A stretch of 64,000 bases of DNA from Brevibacillus panacihumi W25 (GCF_000503775.1 NZ_KI629786.1:479501-543500); one strand, 5' to 3'; counted from the first letter of the stretch, positions 27,435-37,880 are shown. The notes: generated from the letters alone by a model not told the origin. Made by a program: numbers and translations.

Positions 27435-29444
27435 ATGCAAAACTTCCAAGAGAAAGTTAATTTTATCTGGACGATTGCCGAGATTTTGCGGGGACCGTAC
27501 AAAAAAGAGGAATATGGCAAGGTTGTCCTTCCGATGGCAGTATTGAGAAGATTCGATTGTGTTTTGAACGAGACAAAGGAAGAGGTTTTATCCCAATACG
27601 AGAAGTTTAAGCACCTTCCACAAGAGTCAAGGGATGAAATCCTTAACCGAGTTGCAAAACAGAACTTCAGCAATGTCAGTAAATATGATTTCACAAAGCT
27701 CCTGAATGACTCAGACAATATTGCGGACAACCTTCGTGATTATATAAATGGTTTTTCCAAGACAGCAAGGGACATTATTGAATACTTTGATTTTGAAAAG
27801 CAAATCGAGAAGATGGATCGCAATAATTTGCTCTATCTTGTTGTAAAACGCTTTAGTGAAATTGATTTGCATCCTGAAGCCGTCAGCAACGTGGAAATGG
27901 GCTATATCTTCGAAGAATTGATCCGCAGATTTTCCGAACATGGAGAGGCTGGCGACCATTATACACCAAGGGAAGTGATTCGCCTGATGGTGAGCTTGCT
28001 CTTCATTGAGGACGCTGAGGTTCTAACGAAGCCAGGAATTACCCAGACTCTCTACGACTGCTGTGCGGGTACAGGCGGTATGGGTTCCGTTGCCCAGGAA
28101 TATTTAAAAGAACTAAACCCGTCTGCACATTTTGAGTTTTTCGGACAAGAGTTCAATGAAGAGTCCTATGCAATCTGTAAAGCGGATATTTTGATCAAAG
28201 GGGAGGAAGCGAAAAATATCGCCTTTGGCAATACGCTATCTCAGGATGCTTTTCCTCAAATGAAGTTTGACTACATGATTACCAACCCCCCCTATGGGGT
28301 AGAGTGGAAACCTGCGGAACAAGCAGTCAAGGAAGAGCATGAGAATAAAGGATTCAGTGGACGATTTGGAGCTGGATTGCCACGAATCAGCGATGGTCAA
28401 TTATTGTTCTTACAACACTTGGTATCCAAGATGAAACCCGTCACACCTGAGAATCCAAAAGGAAGCCGAATCGCCATTATCATGAACGGTAGCCCATTGT
28501 TTACAGGAGATGCGGGGAGTGGGGAAAGTGAAATCCGCCGCTATCTGATTGAAAATGATTTGGTCGAAGCCATTGTTGCCATGCCCGACCAGTTGTTCTA
28601 CAACACAGGTATTTCAACGTACATTTGGATTTTGACCAACAATAAAGATTCACTCAGAAAGGGAAAAATCCAGCTTGTAAACGGGGCTTCATTCTATCAG
28701 AAGATGAAAAAGAGCCTTGGAAATAAACGCAACGAACTATCCCCTGAACATATTGATGAGATTGTCCGAATTTACGGTAGCTTCAAAGAAGGGGAGCATT
28801 GCAAACTCTTCGATAATGAAGATTTTGGGTATAGGAAGATCACAATTGAGCGTCCACTACGATTGAATTTCCAGATCAGCGAAGAACGGGTCAAGGAGTT
28901 ATATAATCAAACCGCATTCAGTAATCTGGCAACAACCAGGAAAAAGGGTCAAGCTGGTTTAGATGAGATAGAGGCTGGAAAGAAGCTGCAACAGCAAATC
29001 ATTGATGCTCTGTACTCCTTGAAGGACAATAAACTATACAAGAACAGAGAAACCTTTACGAAATTGATCAAGAAAGCATTTAAGGATCATGGCCTTACTA
29101 TTCCTGCACCGCTCATGAAAGCCATCCTTTCTGCTCTTTCTGAAAAGGACGAGACTGCTGACATTTGCATAGATAGCAAGGGAAACCCAGAACCAGATAC
29201 CGATTTGAGAGATACGGAGAACGTTCCGCTCAAAGAAGATATTCACGAATACTTCGAGCGGGAAGTGAAGCCGCATGTACCTGATGCGTGGATTGATGAA
29301 AGCAAGACCAAGATCGGATATGAGATTCCATTTACGAGACATTTTTATAAATATACACCGCTTCGTAGCTCGGATGAAATCTTGAGTGAAATCAAGGAAT
29401 TGGAAGCAAACATACTGGACAAGTTGAAGAAGGTGTTGGGTTGA
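27435..29444 (+). CDS. hsdM: Type I restriction-modification DNA methyltransferase subunit
   Basis: 669 aa from ATG 27435, AAAGGAGA upstream. N-terminal HsdM domain (about 5-140), then N6-adenine methyltransferase with DHYTPREVIRLM, SAM motif I YDCCAGTGGMGS and catalytic motif IV ITNPPYGVEW. The C-terminal 200 residues extend past the usual M domain (about 500 aa), as in the longer HsdM clade. With HsdS it methylates the bipartite target. The stop overlaps hsdS (TGATG). Confidence 0.96.
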   Translation: MQNFQEKVNFIWTIAEILRGPYKKEEYGKVVLPMAVLRRFDCVLNETKEEVLSQYEKFKHLPQESRDEILNRVAKQNFSNVSKYDFTKLLNDSDNIADNLRDYINGFSKTARDIIEYFDFEKQIEKMDRNNLLYLVVKRFSEIDLHPEAVSNVEMGYIFEELIRRFSEHGEAGDHYTPREVIRLMVSLLFIEDAEVLTKPGITQTLYDCCAGTGGMGSVAQEYLKELNPSAHFEFFGQEFNEESYAICKADILIKGEEAKNIAFGNTLSQDAFPQMKFDYMITNPPYGVEWKPAEQAVKEEHENKGFSGRFGAGLPRISDGQLLFLQHLVSKMKPVTPENPKGSRIAIIMNGSPLFTGDAGSGESEIRRYLIENDLVEAIVAMPDQLFYNTGISTYIWILTNNKDSLRKGKIQLVNGASFYQKMKKSLGNKRNELSPEHIDEIVRIYGSFKEGEHCKLFDNEDFGYRKITIERPLRLNFQISEERVKELYNQTAFSNLATTRKKGQAGLDEIEAGKKLQQQIIDALYSLKDNKLYKNRETFTKLIKKAFKDHGLTIPAPLMKAILSALSEKDETADICIDSKGNPEPDTDLRDTENVPLKEDIHEYFEREVKPHVPDAWIDESKTKIGYEIPFTRHFYKYTPLRSSDEILSEIKELEANILDKLKKVLG

Positions 29445-30712
29445 TGGTGCAGTACAAGAGATATGAGGAATATAAGGATAGTGGTGTTGAATGGATCGGG
29501 GAAGTACCAGCATACTGGAATCTATCAAATCTACGATATCTGTGTCGTATAGAAACTGGCAGTAAAGATACTCAAGACAATACTGAGGAAGGTCAGTACC
29601 CTTTCTTCGTTAGATCACAGGTTGTAGAACGAATAGATGAATACACACATGATGATGAAGCTGTTATGACCGCAGGTGATGGAGCAGGGGTTGGAAAGGT
29701 ATTCCACTATTATAAGGGGAAGTTTGCAAGTCACCAGAGGGTGTATATTTTCACCAAATTCAGGCGTTGTACTGCAAAATTTTTATTTTATTATCTAAAG
29801 TCGAATTTAGCATTCGAAGTATTGAAATGGAATGCAAAGTCAACAGTTGATTCATTAAGACGACCCATGTTAACTGGTTTTGTTGTATCTCTTCCCTCTT
29901 TAAGTGAACAAAATGCAATAACTAACTTTCTTGACCAGAGAACAGCAGAAATCGATTCTCTTATCACAGACAAGGAAAAGCTAATTTCCTTATTGGATGA
30001 ACAGCGGCAGGCAATTATCACAGAAGCAATTACAAAGGGATTAAACCCTAATGTGAAGATGAAGGATTCTGGAGTGGAATGGATTGGCACGATTCCAGAA
30101 CATTGGGAAATTAAAAAAATTAAACATAAGTTTACTATACAAAAACGCATCGTTCCACAAGATGATCCAACAGTCTTATCTTTGACTCAAAGAGGACTAA
30201 AAATTAAAGATTTAGAAGATTTTTCTGGACAGCATGCTGAGAGCTACTCGAATTATCAACTTGTGAATAAAAATGATTTTGTTATGAACTCAATGGATCT
30301 ACTTACAGGATTTGTAGATTGCTCTCCCTTCATTGGGGTCACAAGTCCTGACTATAGAGTATTTACACAAAATAATCCTGATGAATGTCATCAGTATTTT
30401 TTGTACTACTTTCAAAAGTGTTATTTTGAAAAAATTTTTTATGGGCATGGACAGGGAGTATCGAAGTTTGGACGTTGGAGATTACAAACAGATGTATTTA
30501 AGGAATTTCCAGTTATGATTCCACCTGTTGAAGAGCAATTTGAAATTGCACGTACAGTATCATCTAAAATAAATGATATTGATGAAGTGATTCAAAGAAA
30601 TATAGAGCTAATCGATAAACTCAAGGAATATCGTCAATCCCTCATCTTTGAAGCTGTAACAGGAAAAATCGATGTTAGGGATGTAGCGGTGGAAACAACT
30701 GAAACAGCCTAA
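29444..30712 (+). CDS. hsdS: Type I restriction-modification specificity subunit
   Basis: About 422 aa. ATG 29444 overlaps the hsdM stop as TGATG; a TTG at 29441 is an alternative. There are two target-recognition domains, each preceded by the repeat KDSGVEWIGxxPxxW (around residues 11-24 and 207-222) and followed by a helical conserved region (DQRTAEIDSLITDKEKLISL; and IDEVIQRNIELIDKLKEYRQ). This is the standard HsdS layout, and the target sequence cannot be read from it. The higher AT content of the TRDs compared with hsdM fits their usual exchange between systems. Confidence 0.95.
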   Translation: MVQYKRYEEYKDSGVEWIGEVPAYWNLSNLRYLCRIETGSKDTQDNTEEGQYPFFVRSQVVERIDEYTHDDEAVMTAGDGAGVGKVFHYYKGKFASHQRVYIFTKFRRCTAKFLFYYLKSNLAFEVLKWNAKSTVDSLRRPMLTGFVVSLPSLSEQNAITNFLDQRTAEIDSLITDKEKLISLLDEQRQAIITEAITKGLNPNVKMKDSGVEWIGTIPEHWEIKKIKHKFTIQKRIVPQDDPTVLSLTQRGLKIKDLEDFSGQHAESYSNYQLVNKNDFVMNSMDLLTGFVDCSPFIGVTSPDYRVFTQNNPDECHQYFLYYFQKCYFEKIFYGHGQGVSKFGRWRLQTDVFKEFPVMIPPVEEQFEIARTVSSKINDIDEVIQRNIELIDKLKEYRQSLIFEAVTGKIDVRDVAVETTETA

Positions 30713-30735
30713 ATCAATCGTAAAGGGGTGATACG

Positions 30736-33729
30736 ATGGCAATCGACTATACTGAAAAAGGGCTGGAAACCAATATAGAAGAATGGCTCTTGCATACAGG
30801 CTACCGAAGCAGACGCATCGAGGGAACTGCTTTGGAGGATTTCAAGAAGCATGCCCTCGATGTTGAAATACTGTTCGAATTCCTGGAAAGCACTCAGCCT
30901 AAAGAAATAGAACGCCTCCGTAAGGTGTACAAGGAGCAAACGAAAGAAAAGGTTTTGGAGCGGCTTGGTAAAGAATTGAACAGCCGTGGAATGATCGATT
31001 GTATACGGCACGGGATTAAGGATTACGGTGTGACACTCAAACTCGCCTACAATCAGCCTGTCAGCTATATGAACCAGACTCTTTTGGAAATGTATACGAA
31101 GAACATTTTCACCATTAGCCGACAGGTGTATTACAGTAGTCAGAATAACAGTAGCATAGATATGCTGGTATCGCTCAATGGGCTTCCTATTGCCGTACTT
31201 GAGCTGAAAAATCCACTGACAAACCAAACGGTGGATGATGCGAAGCGGCAGTATATGAATGATCGTGATCCAAAGGAATTGTTATTTCAGTTTAAGAAAC
31301 GTGCCATTGTATTCTTTGCTGTTGATCCTGATGAGGTTTACATGACAACACGATTGGAGAAAGAAAAGACATTCTTTCTCCCCTTTAACAAGGGTAATAA
31401 CGGCGGCAAAGGCAATCCGCCTGTAGCCAATGACTACAAAACCTCGTATTTGTGGAAAGAAATATTGCAAATAAACAGCCTGATTGACATCCTTTTCCGC
31501 TTCGTGTTTGTCAAACAGGAAGACATCTTGGATAGCACGGGGGAAATCATCGATAAGAAAGAAACGGTCATCTTTCCCCGCTATCATCAATTGGATGTCG
31601 TGAGGAAAATCGAATACGATGTAAAGCAATTTGGTGTCGGTACGAACTACCTGGTTCAACATTCTGCGGGTAGCGGTAAAACCAATAGCATCTCATGGCT
31701 CGCCCATCGATTAGCAAAGATTCATGACAGTGAGGATAATGCCATCTTCAACAGTGTCATTGTCATTACGGATCGCAGGGTACTGGACAAACAATTGCAA
31801 GATGCGGTGTATCAATTGGAGCATAAAGCAGGTATGGTCGCCAAGATCGACAAAGATTCGAGTCAGCTTGCACAGGAGCTTGTAAATAACACTCGAATTA
31901 TCATTACGACGCTTCAAAAGTTCCCGTTTATTATGGAAAAGGTTGGGGAGTTCGCAAGAGGAAAGTATGCCATCATCATTGACGAGGCACACAGCTCACA
32001 AGGTGGTAAATCGGCTACAGCAATGACGAATATCTTGTCGGACAAAACACTGGAAGAAGCCCTGGAAGCAGACCGTGCGGCAGAAGAAAATTTAGAAGAC
32101 ATTGATGAGAAAATCGTTGAAACAATAGCTAAAAGCGGTAAGCAGGACAATATCTCTTTCTTCGCCTTTACTGCAACACCGAAAGCCAAAACCTTGGAGA
32201 AATTCGGTCGGATGGGGGAAGACGGCAAACCACATGCATTTCATGTCTATTCCATGCGGCAAGCCATCGAGGAAGGGTTTATCCTTGATGTGCTGAAAAA
32301 CTATACGACCTATAAGACCTATTATAAAGTGGCAAAAATGATCGAGGATGATCCTGAAGTTTCCAGTAAAAAGGCATCCAAGGAAATCGCTAAGTATGTT
32401 TCGCTTCATCCGCATAATATTGCTCAGAAAACGGAAATCATGATTGAGCATTTCAGACGGGTGACAAGACATAAAATCGGCGGTAGAGCGAAAGCGATGG
32501 TTGTAACAGGTAGCCGATTGCATGCGGTCAAATACAAACAAGCGTTTGACAAATACATAAGCGACAAAGGCTATGATGACATGAAAGCAGTTGTTGCTTT
32601 TTCGGGAACGGTCGAGGACAAGGGAGTATCCTACACCGAACCGCTCATGAACGGATTCGGCGAGAAAGAATTACCTGATAAGTTCCATACGGATGAATAT
32701 AAGGTTTTGTTGGTTGCAGAGAAGTATCAGACGGGTTTCGATGAGCCGCTTCTTCATACGATGTATGTGGATAAGAAACTGGATGGCATTAAGGCGGTAC
32801 AAACTCTCTCCAGGCTGAACCGAACATGCAAAGGTAAAAACGATACCTTTGTCCTTGATTTCGTTAATGAAGCCGAAGATATTAAAGAGGCATTCCAACC
32901 GTACTATGAAGTTACAGGGCTTGAGGAAGTAACCAATCCGAATCTGCTATATGATTTACAGCGGGAATTGGATGTTTGTCAGGTATATACAGAAGAAGAG
33001 ATCATGGAAGTATGTAAGCTGGAGTTTAGCGGAAAGAAGAAAACGCCGAAAACTCAAGAAAAGCTAAACGCAATTCTTGATAAGGCAGTGGAACGCTATA
33101 AGCATGAATTGCCTAAAGAACGGCAAGAAGATTTTAAGAGTACAGCAGGAAAATTTATCCGCACGTATTCATTTATTCTACAGATTGGTCCATTTGTCGA
33201 TGTTGATCTACATAAATTATATGTTTATCTGAATTATCTTTTGAAGAAGTTGCCCAAGCATGGTTCTGAATCGGTTTATTTGGCAGACGAGGTAGCTTTG
33301 GAATATTACCGAAATACGATGGTTTTCGAAGGCAGTATTTCACTTGTAGTACAGGGCGGTGCTGACTTGAAACCAACCTCCCATGGTGGCGGAGGTGGAA
33401 AAGAGGAACCAAAGGATAAACTCTCTTCGATTATCAACCGACTCAATGAACGCTTTGGAACCGATTTTACCGAGACGGATCGCTTGTCGTATGAACAGAT
33501 TATGGAAGACATTATTAATAACGAAGATCTGGCTCAGAAAGCGAAGAACAACACCAAAGAAAACTTCAAATTCAGCTATGAGAAAGCGTTTCTGGACATC
33601 GTGATTGGCAGAATGGGTCAAAATGAGAAGTTCTTCATGAAAATATTGGAAGATAGCGATTTTAAGGCAACAGTTATGGAATACATGTTTGAGGAAATAT
33701 ACAAAGGGTTACAGGATCGGATATCGTAA
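30736..33729 (+). CDS. hsdR: Type I restriction endonuclease subunit
   Basis: 997 aa from ATG 30736, AAGGGGTGAT upstream. N-terminal PD-(D/E)XK nuclease (SSIDMLVSLNGLPIAVLELK, Asp and Glu-x-Lys), then an SF2 translocase with Walker A HSAGSGKTNS, motif II IIIDEAHSS and motif III FAFTATPKAKT. Motif VI is LSRLNRTCKGK. HsdR gives ATP-driven translocation and cleavage when the HsdMS complex meets unmethylated targets. All motifs look intact. It closes the hsdMSR operon and ends at a perfect terminator. Confidence 0.96.
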   Translation: MAIDYTEKGLETNIEEWLLHTGYRSRRIEGTALEDFKKHALDVEILFEFLESTQPKEIERLRKVYKEQTKEKVLERLGKELNSRGMIDCIRHGIKDYGVTLKLAYNQPVSYMNQTLLEMYTKNIFTISRQVYYSSQNNSSIDMLVSLNGLPIAVLELKNPLTNQTVDDAKRQYMNDRDPKELLFQFKKRAIVFFAVDPDEVYMTTRLEKEKTFFLPFNKGNNGGKGNPPVANDYKTSYLWKEILQINSLIDILFRFVFVKQEDILDSTGEIIDKKETVIFPRYHQLDVVRKIEYDVKQFGVGTNYLVQHSAGSGKTNSISWLAHRLAKIHDSEDNAIFNSVIVITDRRVLDKQLQDAVYQLEHKAGMVAKIDKDSSQLAQELVNNTRIIITTLQKFPFIMEKVGEFARGKYAIIIDEAHSSQGGKSATAMTNILSDKTLEEALEADRAAEENLEDIDEKIVETIAKSGKQDNISFFAFTATPKAKTLEKFGRMGEDGKPHAFHVYSMRQAIEEGFILDVLKNYTTYKTYYKVAKMIEDDPEVSSKKASKEIAKYVSLHPHNIAQKTEIMIEHFRRVTRHKIGGRAKAMVVTGSRLHAVKYKQAFDKYISDKGYDDMKAVVAFSGTVEDKGVSYTEPLMNGFGEKELPDKFHTDEYKVLLVAEKYQTGFDEPLLHTMYVDKKLDGIKAVQTLSRLNRTCKGKNDTFVLDFVNEAEDIKEAFQPYYEVTGLEEVTNPNLLYDLQRELDVCQVYTEEEIMEVCKLEFSGKKKTPKTQEKLNAILDKAVERYKHELPKERQEDFKSTAGKFIRTYSFILQIGPFVDVDLHKLYVYLNYLLKKLPKHGSESVYLADEVALEYYRNTMVFEGSISLVVQGGADLKPTSHGGGGGKEEPKDKLSSIINRLNERFGTDFTETDRLSYEQIMEDIINNEDLAQKAKNNTKENFKFSYEKAFLDIVIGRMGQNEKFFMKILEDSDFKATVMEYMFEEIYKGLQDRIS

Positions 33730-33737
33730 GAGGGAAA

Positions 33738-33774
33738 AGTAAGGTGTTGGAAAAATAACCTCCAACACCTTACT
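33738..33774. terminator. Bidirectional terminator between hsdR and the convergent gene
   Basis: AGTAAGGTGTTGGA / TCCAACACCTTACT, a perfect 14-bp stem with a 9-nt loop. Confidence 0.8.
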
Positions 33775-33790
33775 GTATATTTGTAATTAC

Positions 33791-34408
33791 TCAGGCATTG
33801 AAAAATAGTCGTTCTAATTCTTTTCTTCGGCACACCTCGTCTTTAATTTCATTCACCTGATTAACTGATGTTAGAATTTTCTGTATATAATCTTTGAGCA
33901 AAGTTTCAGATTTGAAGTGAACTCTGTAGTCTAATTCAATCAAAGGCACTTGTAGTATATCACGACAGAATGCAACTTTTTGTTTATAGTATGTTTTCAA
34001 ATTGCCTTGATTGCTCCAAGTAAAATGATGATAGTCATTAATTTCAAAGACGCAATATGGCACTATATCCATTTCATTTTCAAATAGTGCTGCATCAAAT
34101 CGTAAAGGTCTATTAAGGTGACTTCGCAATCTCTGATCTGTGTACTGTGGCATAACATATTTAAGGTCAAGAGTGTTCAGAGTTTCAAAGAATATGCTTT
34201 CATAAGCTCTCCACCAAGAATTGCAACCTGGACAAGCATTGAACGGTGCATTTTTTAATTTTGACTTGAAAACGGATGGTATTCTGTCAAAAATCATTCT
34301 ACATTTATAACAATAAAATCGAACCTTGTTTGGATCTTTTGAGGAGACCCCGATTGCTTCAAATTTCCCAGACAGTAATTTTTCAAAGTCATTATTGAGC
34401 ACTATCAT
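33791..34408 (-). CDS. Zinc-ribbon protein with Vsr/PD-(D/E)XK-like nuclease pattern
   Basis: 205 aa. ATG 34408 on the reverse strand has GAGAGGTGG upstream; the frame is open to a GTG at 34417. CYKC and CPGC (about residues 32-76) form a zinc ribbon. The C-terminal half has ESIFFETLNTLDLKYVMPQY, then LRFDAALFENE and CVFEINDYHHF, a pattern (Glu, Asp, ExN-D-x-H-H) like the E-x-D-G-x-x-H active sites of Vsr/DUF559-type nucleases. It is placed beside hsdR in the opposite direction. A nuclease function is inference; I see no match to a named family. Confidence 0.55.
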   Translation of the reverse strand: MIVLNNDFEKLLSGKFEAIGVSSKDPNKVRFYCYKCRMIFDRIPSVFKSKLKNAPFNACPGCNSWWRAYESIFFETLNTLDLKYVMPQYTDQRLRSHLNRPLRFDAALFENEMDIVPYCVFEINDYHHFTWSNQGNLKTYYKQKVAFCRDILQVPLIELDYRVHFKSETLLKDYIQKILTSVNQVNEIKDEVCRRKELERLFFNA

Positions 34409-34597
34409 GGCTTCCACCTCTCAGTAGTTGTTGATCATAGTTGTACTGGATGACATGATCGATCATGGTTAGGCTGTTCTGTCGACAAAAGTTATTATAT
34501 AAAACAAGCAGCTGTTGATAAATGTTGAAAATATGGAAGATAAATACAGTCAACAAATGATAAATGGTTGTTTATTGTCAACGTTATATATACAAAG

Positions 34598-34635
34598 AAA
34601 CCTATAACATCATACCAATACAATGTTATAGGTTT
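34598..34635. terminator. Perfect hairpin downstream of the XRE gene
   Basis: AAACCTATAACAT / ATGTTATAGGTTT (13 bp, 12-nt loop) lies between the XRE frame and the nuclease-like gene. It could terminate the XRE transcript. Confidence 0.6.
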
Positions 34636-34936
34636 CCAGGTTTATCAATTAGTTCGAGTGCTTCTTTGATTCAAGCCTTTGTAAAAGAATCGACGTTTTG
34701 ATGCCTAACCCTTGTAATAAGCATTCAATAACTGAAAATGAAGGTTTTTTGATTTGCCCATTCTCAATTCGTACAATATAAGATGAACTTATACCTGTTT
34801 TCTCAGAGAGGTCATGCAAGCTCATTCCACTCTTTATTCTCAACGCTCGAATGGATTCACCAAAACCATTATGTTTTTGGCAAGTAAGAAATGTATCAAA
34901 TGGCAATTAAAAATGTACCACTTGCCAACCCCTAAA

Positions 34937-35659
34937 TTATTTACCGTGTAATAACGATTCTTTGTACCGATGGCTTTCGCCATTAAAGACGATCAGGTGA
35001 GAGTGATGAATCAAGCGATCAATCACTGCCTCTGTCAAAATTGGATCACCAAATATATGATTCCATTGGCCAAATTGTAGATTGGTCGTTATGATAATAC
35101 TTTTTCTTTCGTAGCACATGGAAATAATCTGAAATAGCAGTTCTGCTCCTTGTTTATGCAGGGGAATATACCCTAGCTCATCGAGTATTAATAGATCTAA
35201 CTTCTCAATATGGTTAAAGAATCGGCTCAACGAGCCGGTCTCGTGAGCATCTAGCAGCCGATTGACTAATCCAGCGACAGTAAAGAACTTTATCTTTTTT
35301 CCTTGCTGTTGAATGGCATTTAATCCAATCAGCGTTGATAAGTACGTTTTCCCCGTCCCCACTCCACCATAAAAGATTAGATTTTCTTTCTCCTCTATAA
35401 ATCCACCATGAAGGATATGGTCCTGTGTGAGACCTTGTCCCATCTGAATATGGCCCCACTCAAATGGCTTTCCTGTTATTCTTGGCAAGGAAGATTGCTT
35501 AAAGAGCAGATTGATTTTTCGTGCTTCTCGTTGTTGTATCTCACTTTCTAATATTTTGAGTAAGTATTCTTCATTTGTAGTAGCTTCAACTTCATGGAAA
35601 TGTTGCCGAACCCAACTCAATTTGAGGCGCTTTGAATACTCCTTTATCAATGCTTCCAC
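34937..35659 (-). CDS. istB: IS21-family transposition helper ATPase IstB (copy 1)
   Basis: 240 aa; the GTG start at 35659 overlaps the istA stop (TAGTG). AAA+/DnaA-like ATPase with Walker A YGGVGTGKTYLS and Walker B LLILDELGYIPL, and the C-terminal arginine-finger region VIDRLIHHSHLI. IstB assembles on target DNA and stimulates the IstA transposase. The frame is complete. Confidence 0.92.
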   Translation of the reverse strand: MEALIKEYSKRLKLSWVRQHFHEVEATTNEEYLLKILESEIQQREARKINLLFKQSSLPRITGKPFEWGHIQMGQGLTQDHILHGGFIEEKENLIFYGGVGTGKTYLSTLIGLNAIQQQGKKIKFFTVAGLVNRLLDAHETGSLSRFFNHIEKLDLLILDELGYIPLHKQGAELLFQIISMCYERKSIIITTNLQFGQWNHIFGDPILTEAVIDRLIHHSHLIVFNGESHRYKESLLHGK

Positions 35660-37167
35660 TAGCGATGACCTCCCGTTCCCTTAAAGAATTCATTGTAATG
35701 GGCTAATCCTCTAGTGGCTGTTGGAACGGCAGGAACAAAACCTTTCGGTTGGATGGTATCCCTTTGACCACGACCATTGATGAGTTGGTAATAGATCTGT
35801 TTAATAGAATCAACGGATGGGTGGCCATTCTCAGAGGCAAGCTGCAAAGCTTGCGTGGGTATTTTCATATCATCGTCTTTTAGAATGACGGATAGTAGCT
35901 GGAGAGCTTCTTGTTTTTCTGGGACCGTGCAATTCGAGAGATAGACTTGCCATTCGATTGGCAATTGTTCATAAAAACTTGTGTATTTAAGGGCAGTTGG
36001 CCGTTTTGCCATCAATGTCAAATAGGGCTGCCAAATCACTGATTTTGGCTCTTTGCCATATAATCTGGCATGCTGCACAATCACCTCATACTCTTCTGTT
36101 AAAATATCCACTCGATCAAATGAGATCTTTGCCAAAACCGTACATTTGGCAAAACGGGGAGACGTTGAGTAGAGTTTATTTTCGACTCGGATATATCCGT
36201 ATTTATCAGCTTTTACTCGTTCGTATCGGATACAATCAAATTCTTTGGCAGGTAATTGAAGAAGATGTTCCTTGTCTGCCAAATATAATTCGGAGAGCAT
36301 CGTTTCTTTTACATAATGAGGTCGCTCCCGATCTCTCTCGGCTTTTTTTCACAGGGTTTCGTTTAGCTGATCAAGACTGTGTATCTGTAGCTCTGGCAGA
36401 AGAAAGTTGTTGCGAATGTACTTTACCATCGCCTCCACATGACCTTTTTCATTACCACTACCGGGATTACAAAACTCGTATTCAAAATCATAGTGAAAAA
36501 CGAAGTTTTGGAATTCCTCTGTTAGTTCTCGCTGACCGTTCGGCATGATCCTTTTCACCGCTGGTGATAAGTTATCAAATCGAATCACCTTAGGCACGCC
36601 ACCTATGTAGTGAAAGATACGCTTCAATCCCTCCAGAAAACATTCTCGGTTCTGAGACTGAAAAACTTGGAAGTAAAACGTATTGCTATGAGGAAATGAG
36701 AGAACGAGAAATGGCAAGGTAACACTTTCTCCCAGATATTTAAATGGTGCTTCTCCGAAATCAACCTGTGCCGATCCAGGTTTCGTCTCCAATGGCAATG
36801 CCGCAGCATCACTTGTCTCTGCTAACTGGTGTTTTCGTTGAGAAACATACTGTCTGACAGAGCGAGATGATCCTGTAAATTGGTGTTCTTCCACTAATTG
36901 TGTAAACAAGCGTTGTGCGGTTCTTCGGAACTTCTTTTTCTTGTTCAAATCCTCTTTGATCCATTGATCAAGAATGGGTTTTACAGGCTCCATGACTCTA
37001 GCTTTTCGAATTTGCTTGGGCTTTTCTTGTAGATTGAAGTCATCCATTTCTGCATACTTCTGAACTGTTCTCGAATCACGATTCATTTGTTTGGCAATCT
37101 TGCTATAAGCTCGCCCTTTCTTGTTTGCCTCGTGCCTGATATAATGAATTTCTGCCACTGCTAACAT
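35659..37167 (-). pseudogene. istA: IS21-family transposase IstA (copy 1), in-frame nonsense codon
   Basis: The frame begins at 37167 (AVAEIHYIRHEANKKGRAYS, an HTH) and has the DDE transposase core (AQVDFGEA; VIRFDNLSPAV; EFCNPGSGNEKGHVEAMVKY). A TGA at 36349-36351 follows DQLNETL, but the same frame continues (KKAERDRERPHYVKET) through the normal C-terminal domain to 35659. A single Trp or similar codon changed to TGA explains this. The copy is probably transposition-defective unless the stop is suppressed. Confidence 0.85.
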
Positions 37168-37880
37168 CTCCTAACTTTATACCTCCCGTCGTTCTGTAGT
37201 GCCCAACAGGGAGTGTATTTTGATAAGGGGATGTTGGCAAGTGGTTTTTTAATTTATGCAGCCCCTACGGGTCTGCATAAATTAACTGCCATAACCTACA
37301 TTTTTAGTCTGCCATAAACAACCATTATGAATTGTTCCAAACTCATTAATATCCATAATCTTCACCCTTTACTTTATCCTTTTGGAATCCAACATTTTTC
37401 TAACATTATATGGTAGTAAAAAATCCAGAGTATCATAACTTTCCTTTTGTACTTTTTCTTTTGGATAGAATAAATAAATTATCTCAAACCTATAATCCAA
37501 GAAAATTACAATTGGGAAGGAGCAGTGTGAATTGAACAAAGAAATATTTTTCGCAATGCCATCTGAAAAACGGGTTGAGGTAGTGAATAAAATGTTACAA
37601 AATGCATCCCTAAAGGAAGTTGCAGACAAAATAGGTATTGCCTACAGCACATTTTTGAAAGAAATGACGGTAGGTGACCATGTGTACATCCAAAGGGATA
37701 ACCGCTACTATAAGTTCATTCGGGAGGATATTGTGAACCCACAATTTGATTCGAGTGAAAGTTATTGTAACTGCTAAACTAAATTCAACAGTATCCGCCA
37801 AATAGAAATGAACACTTTTTTCTTTCACTTGGTAACCCAGTTAAGCTATGATTACTTGTTCAACATAGCTTGGCTGGGGG

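Larger units (their letters stand above)
34872..37320 (-). mobile_element. IS21-family insertion sequence, copy 1
   Basis: 2449 bp with imperfect terminal repeats (TGTTTTTGGCAAGTAAGAAA on the left; reverse complement of the right end TGTTTATGGCAGACTAAAAA) and internal repeats containing CCACTTGCCAAC. It is flanked by a 7-bp target duplication ACCATTA (34865-34871 and 37321-37327). It carries istA (with a nonsense codon) and istB on the reverse strand. It disrupts the XRE gene. Confidence 0.9.
34649..37356 (-). pseudogene. XRE-family regulator split by an IS21-type element
   Basis: The original gene starts at ATG 37356 (reverse strand, AAAGGGTGAAG upstream), runs 12 codons (MDINEFGTIHNG) to 37321, is interrupted by the IS at 34872-37320, and resumes at 34864 to a stop at 34649. 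The rejoined product is 83 aa with a helix-turn-helix (ALRIKSGMSLHDLSEKTGIS, then SSYIVRIENGQ). The IS may supply a substitute start: TTG 34906 in the IS end gives an 85-aa frame in which only the first 12 residues differ. So the HTH protein may still be made, but without its own promoter. It is the best candidate for the element's repressor. Confidence 0.75.

Noticed and set aside
34540..34582. Repeated GTCAAC motifs considered as a CRISPR-like or iteron array
   Set aside because: Only two direct copies with irregular spacing; no array. No CRISPR repeats were found anywhere in the window.
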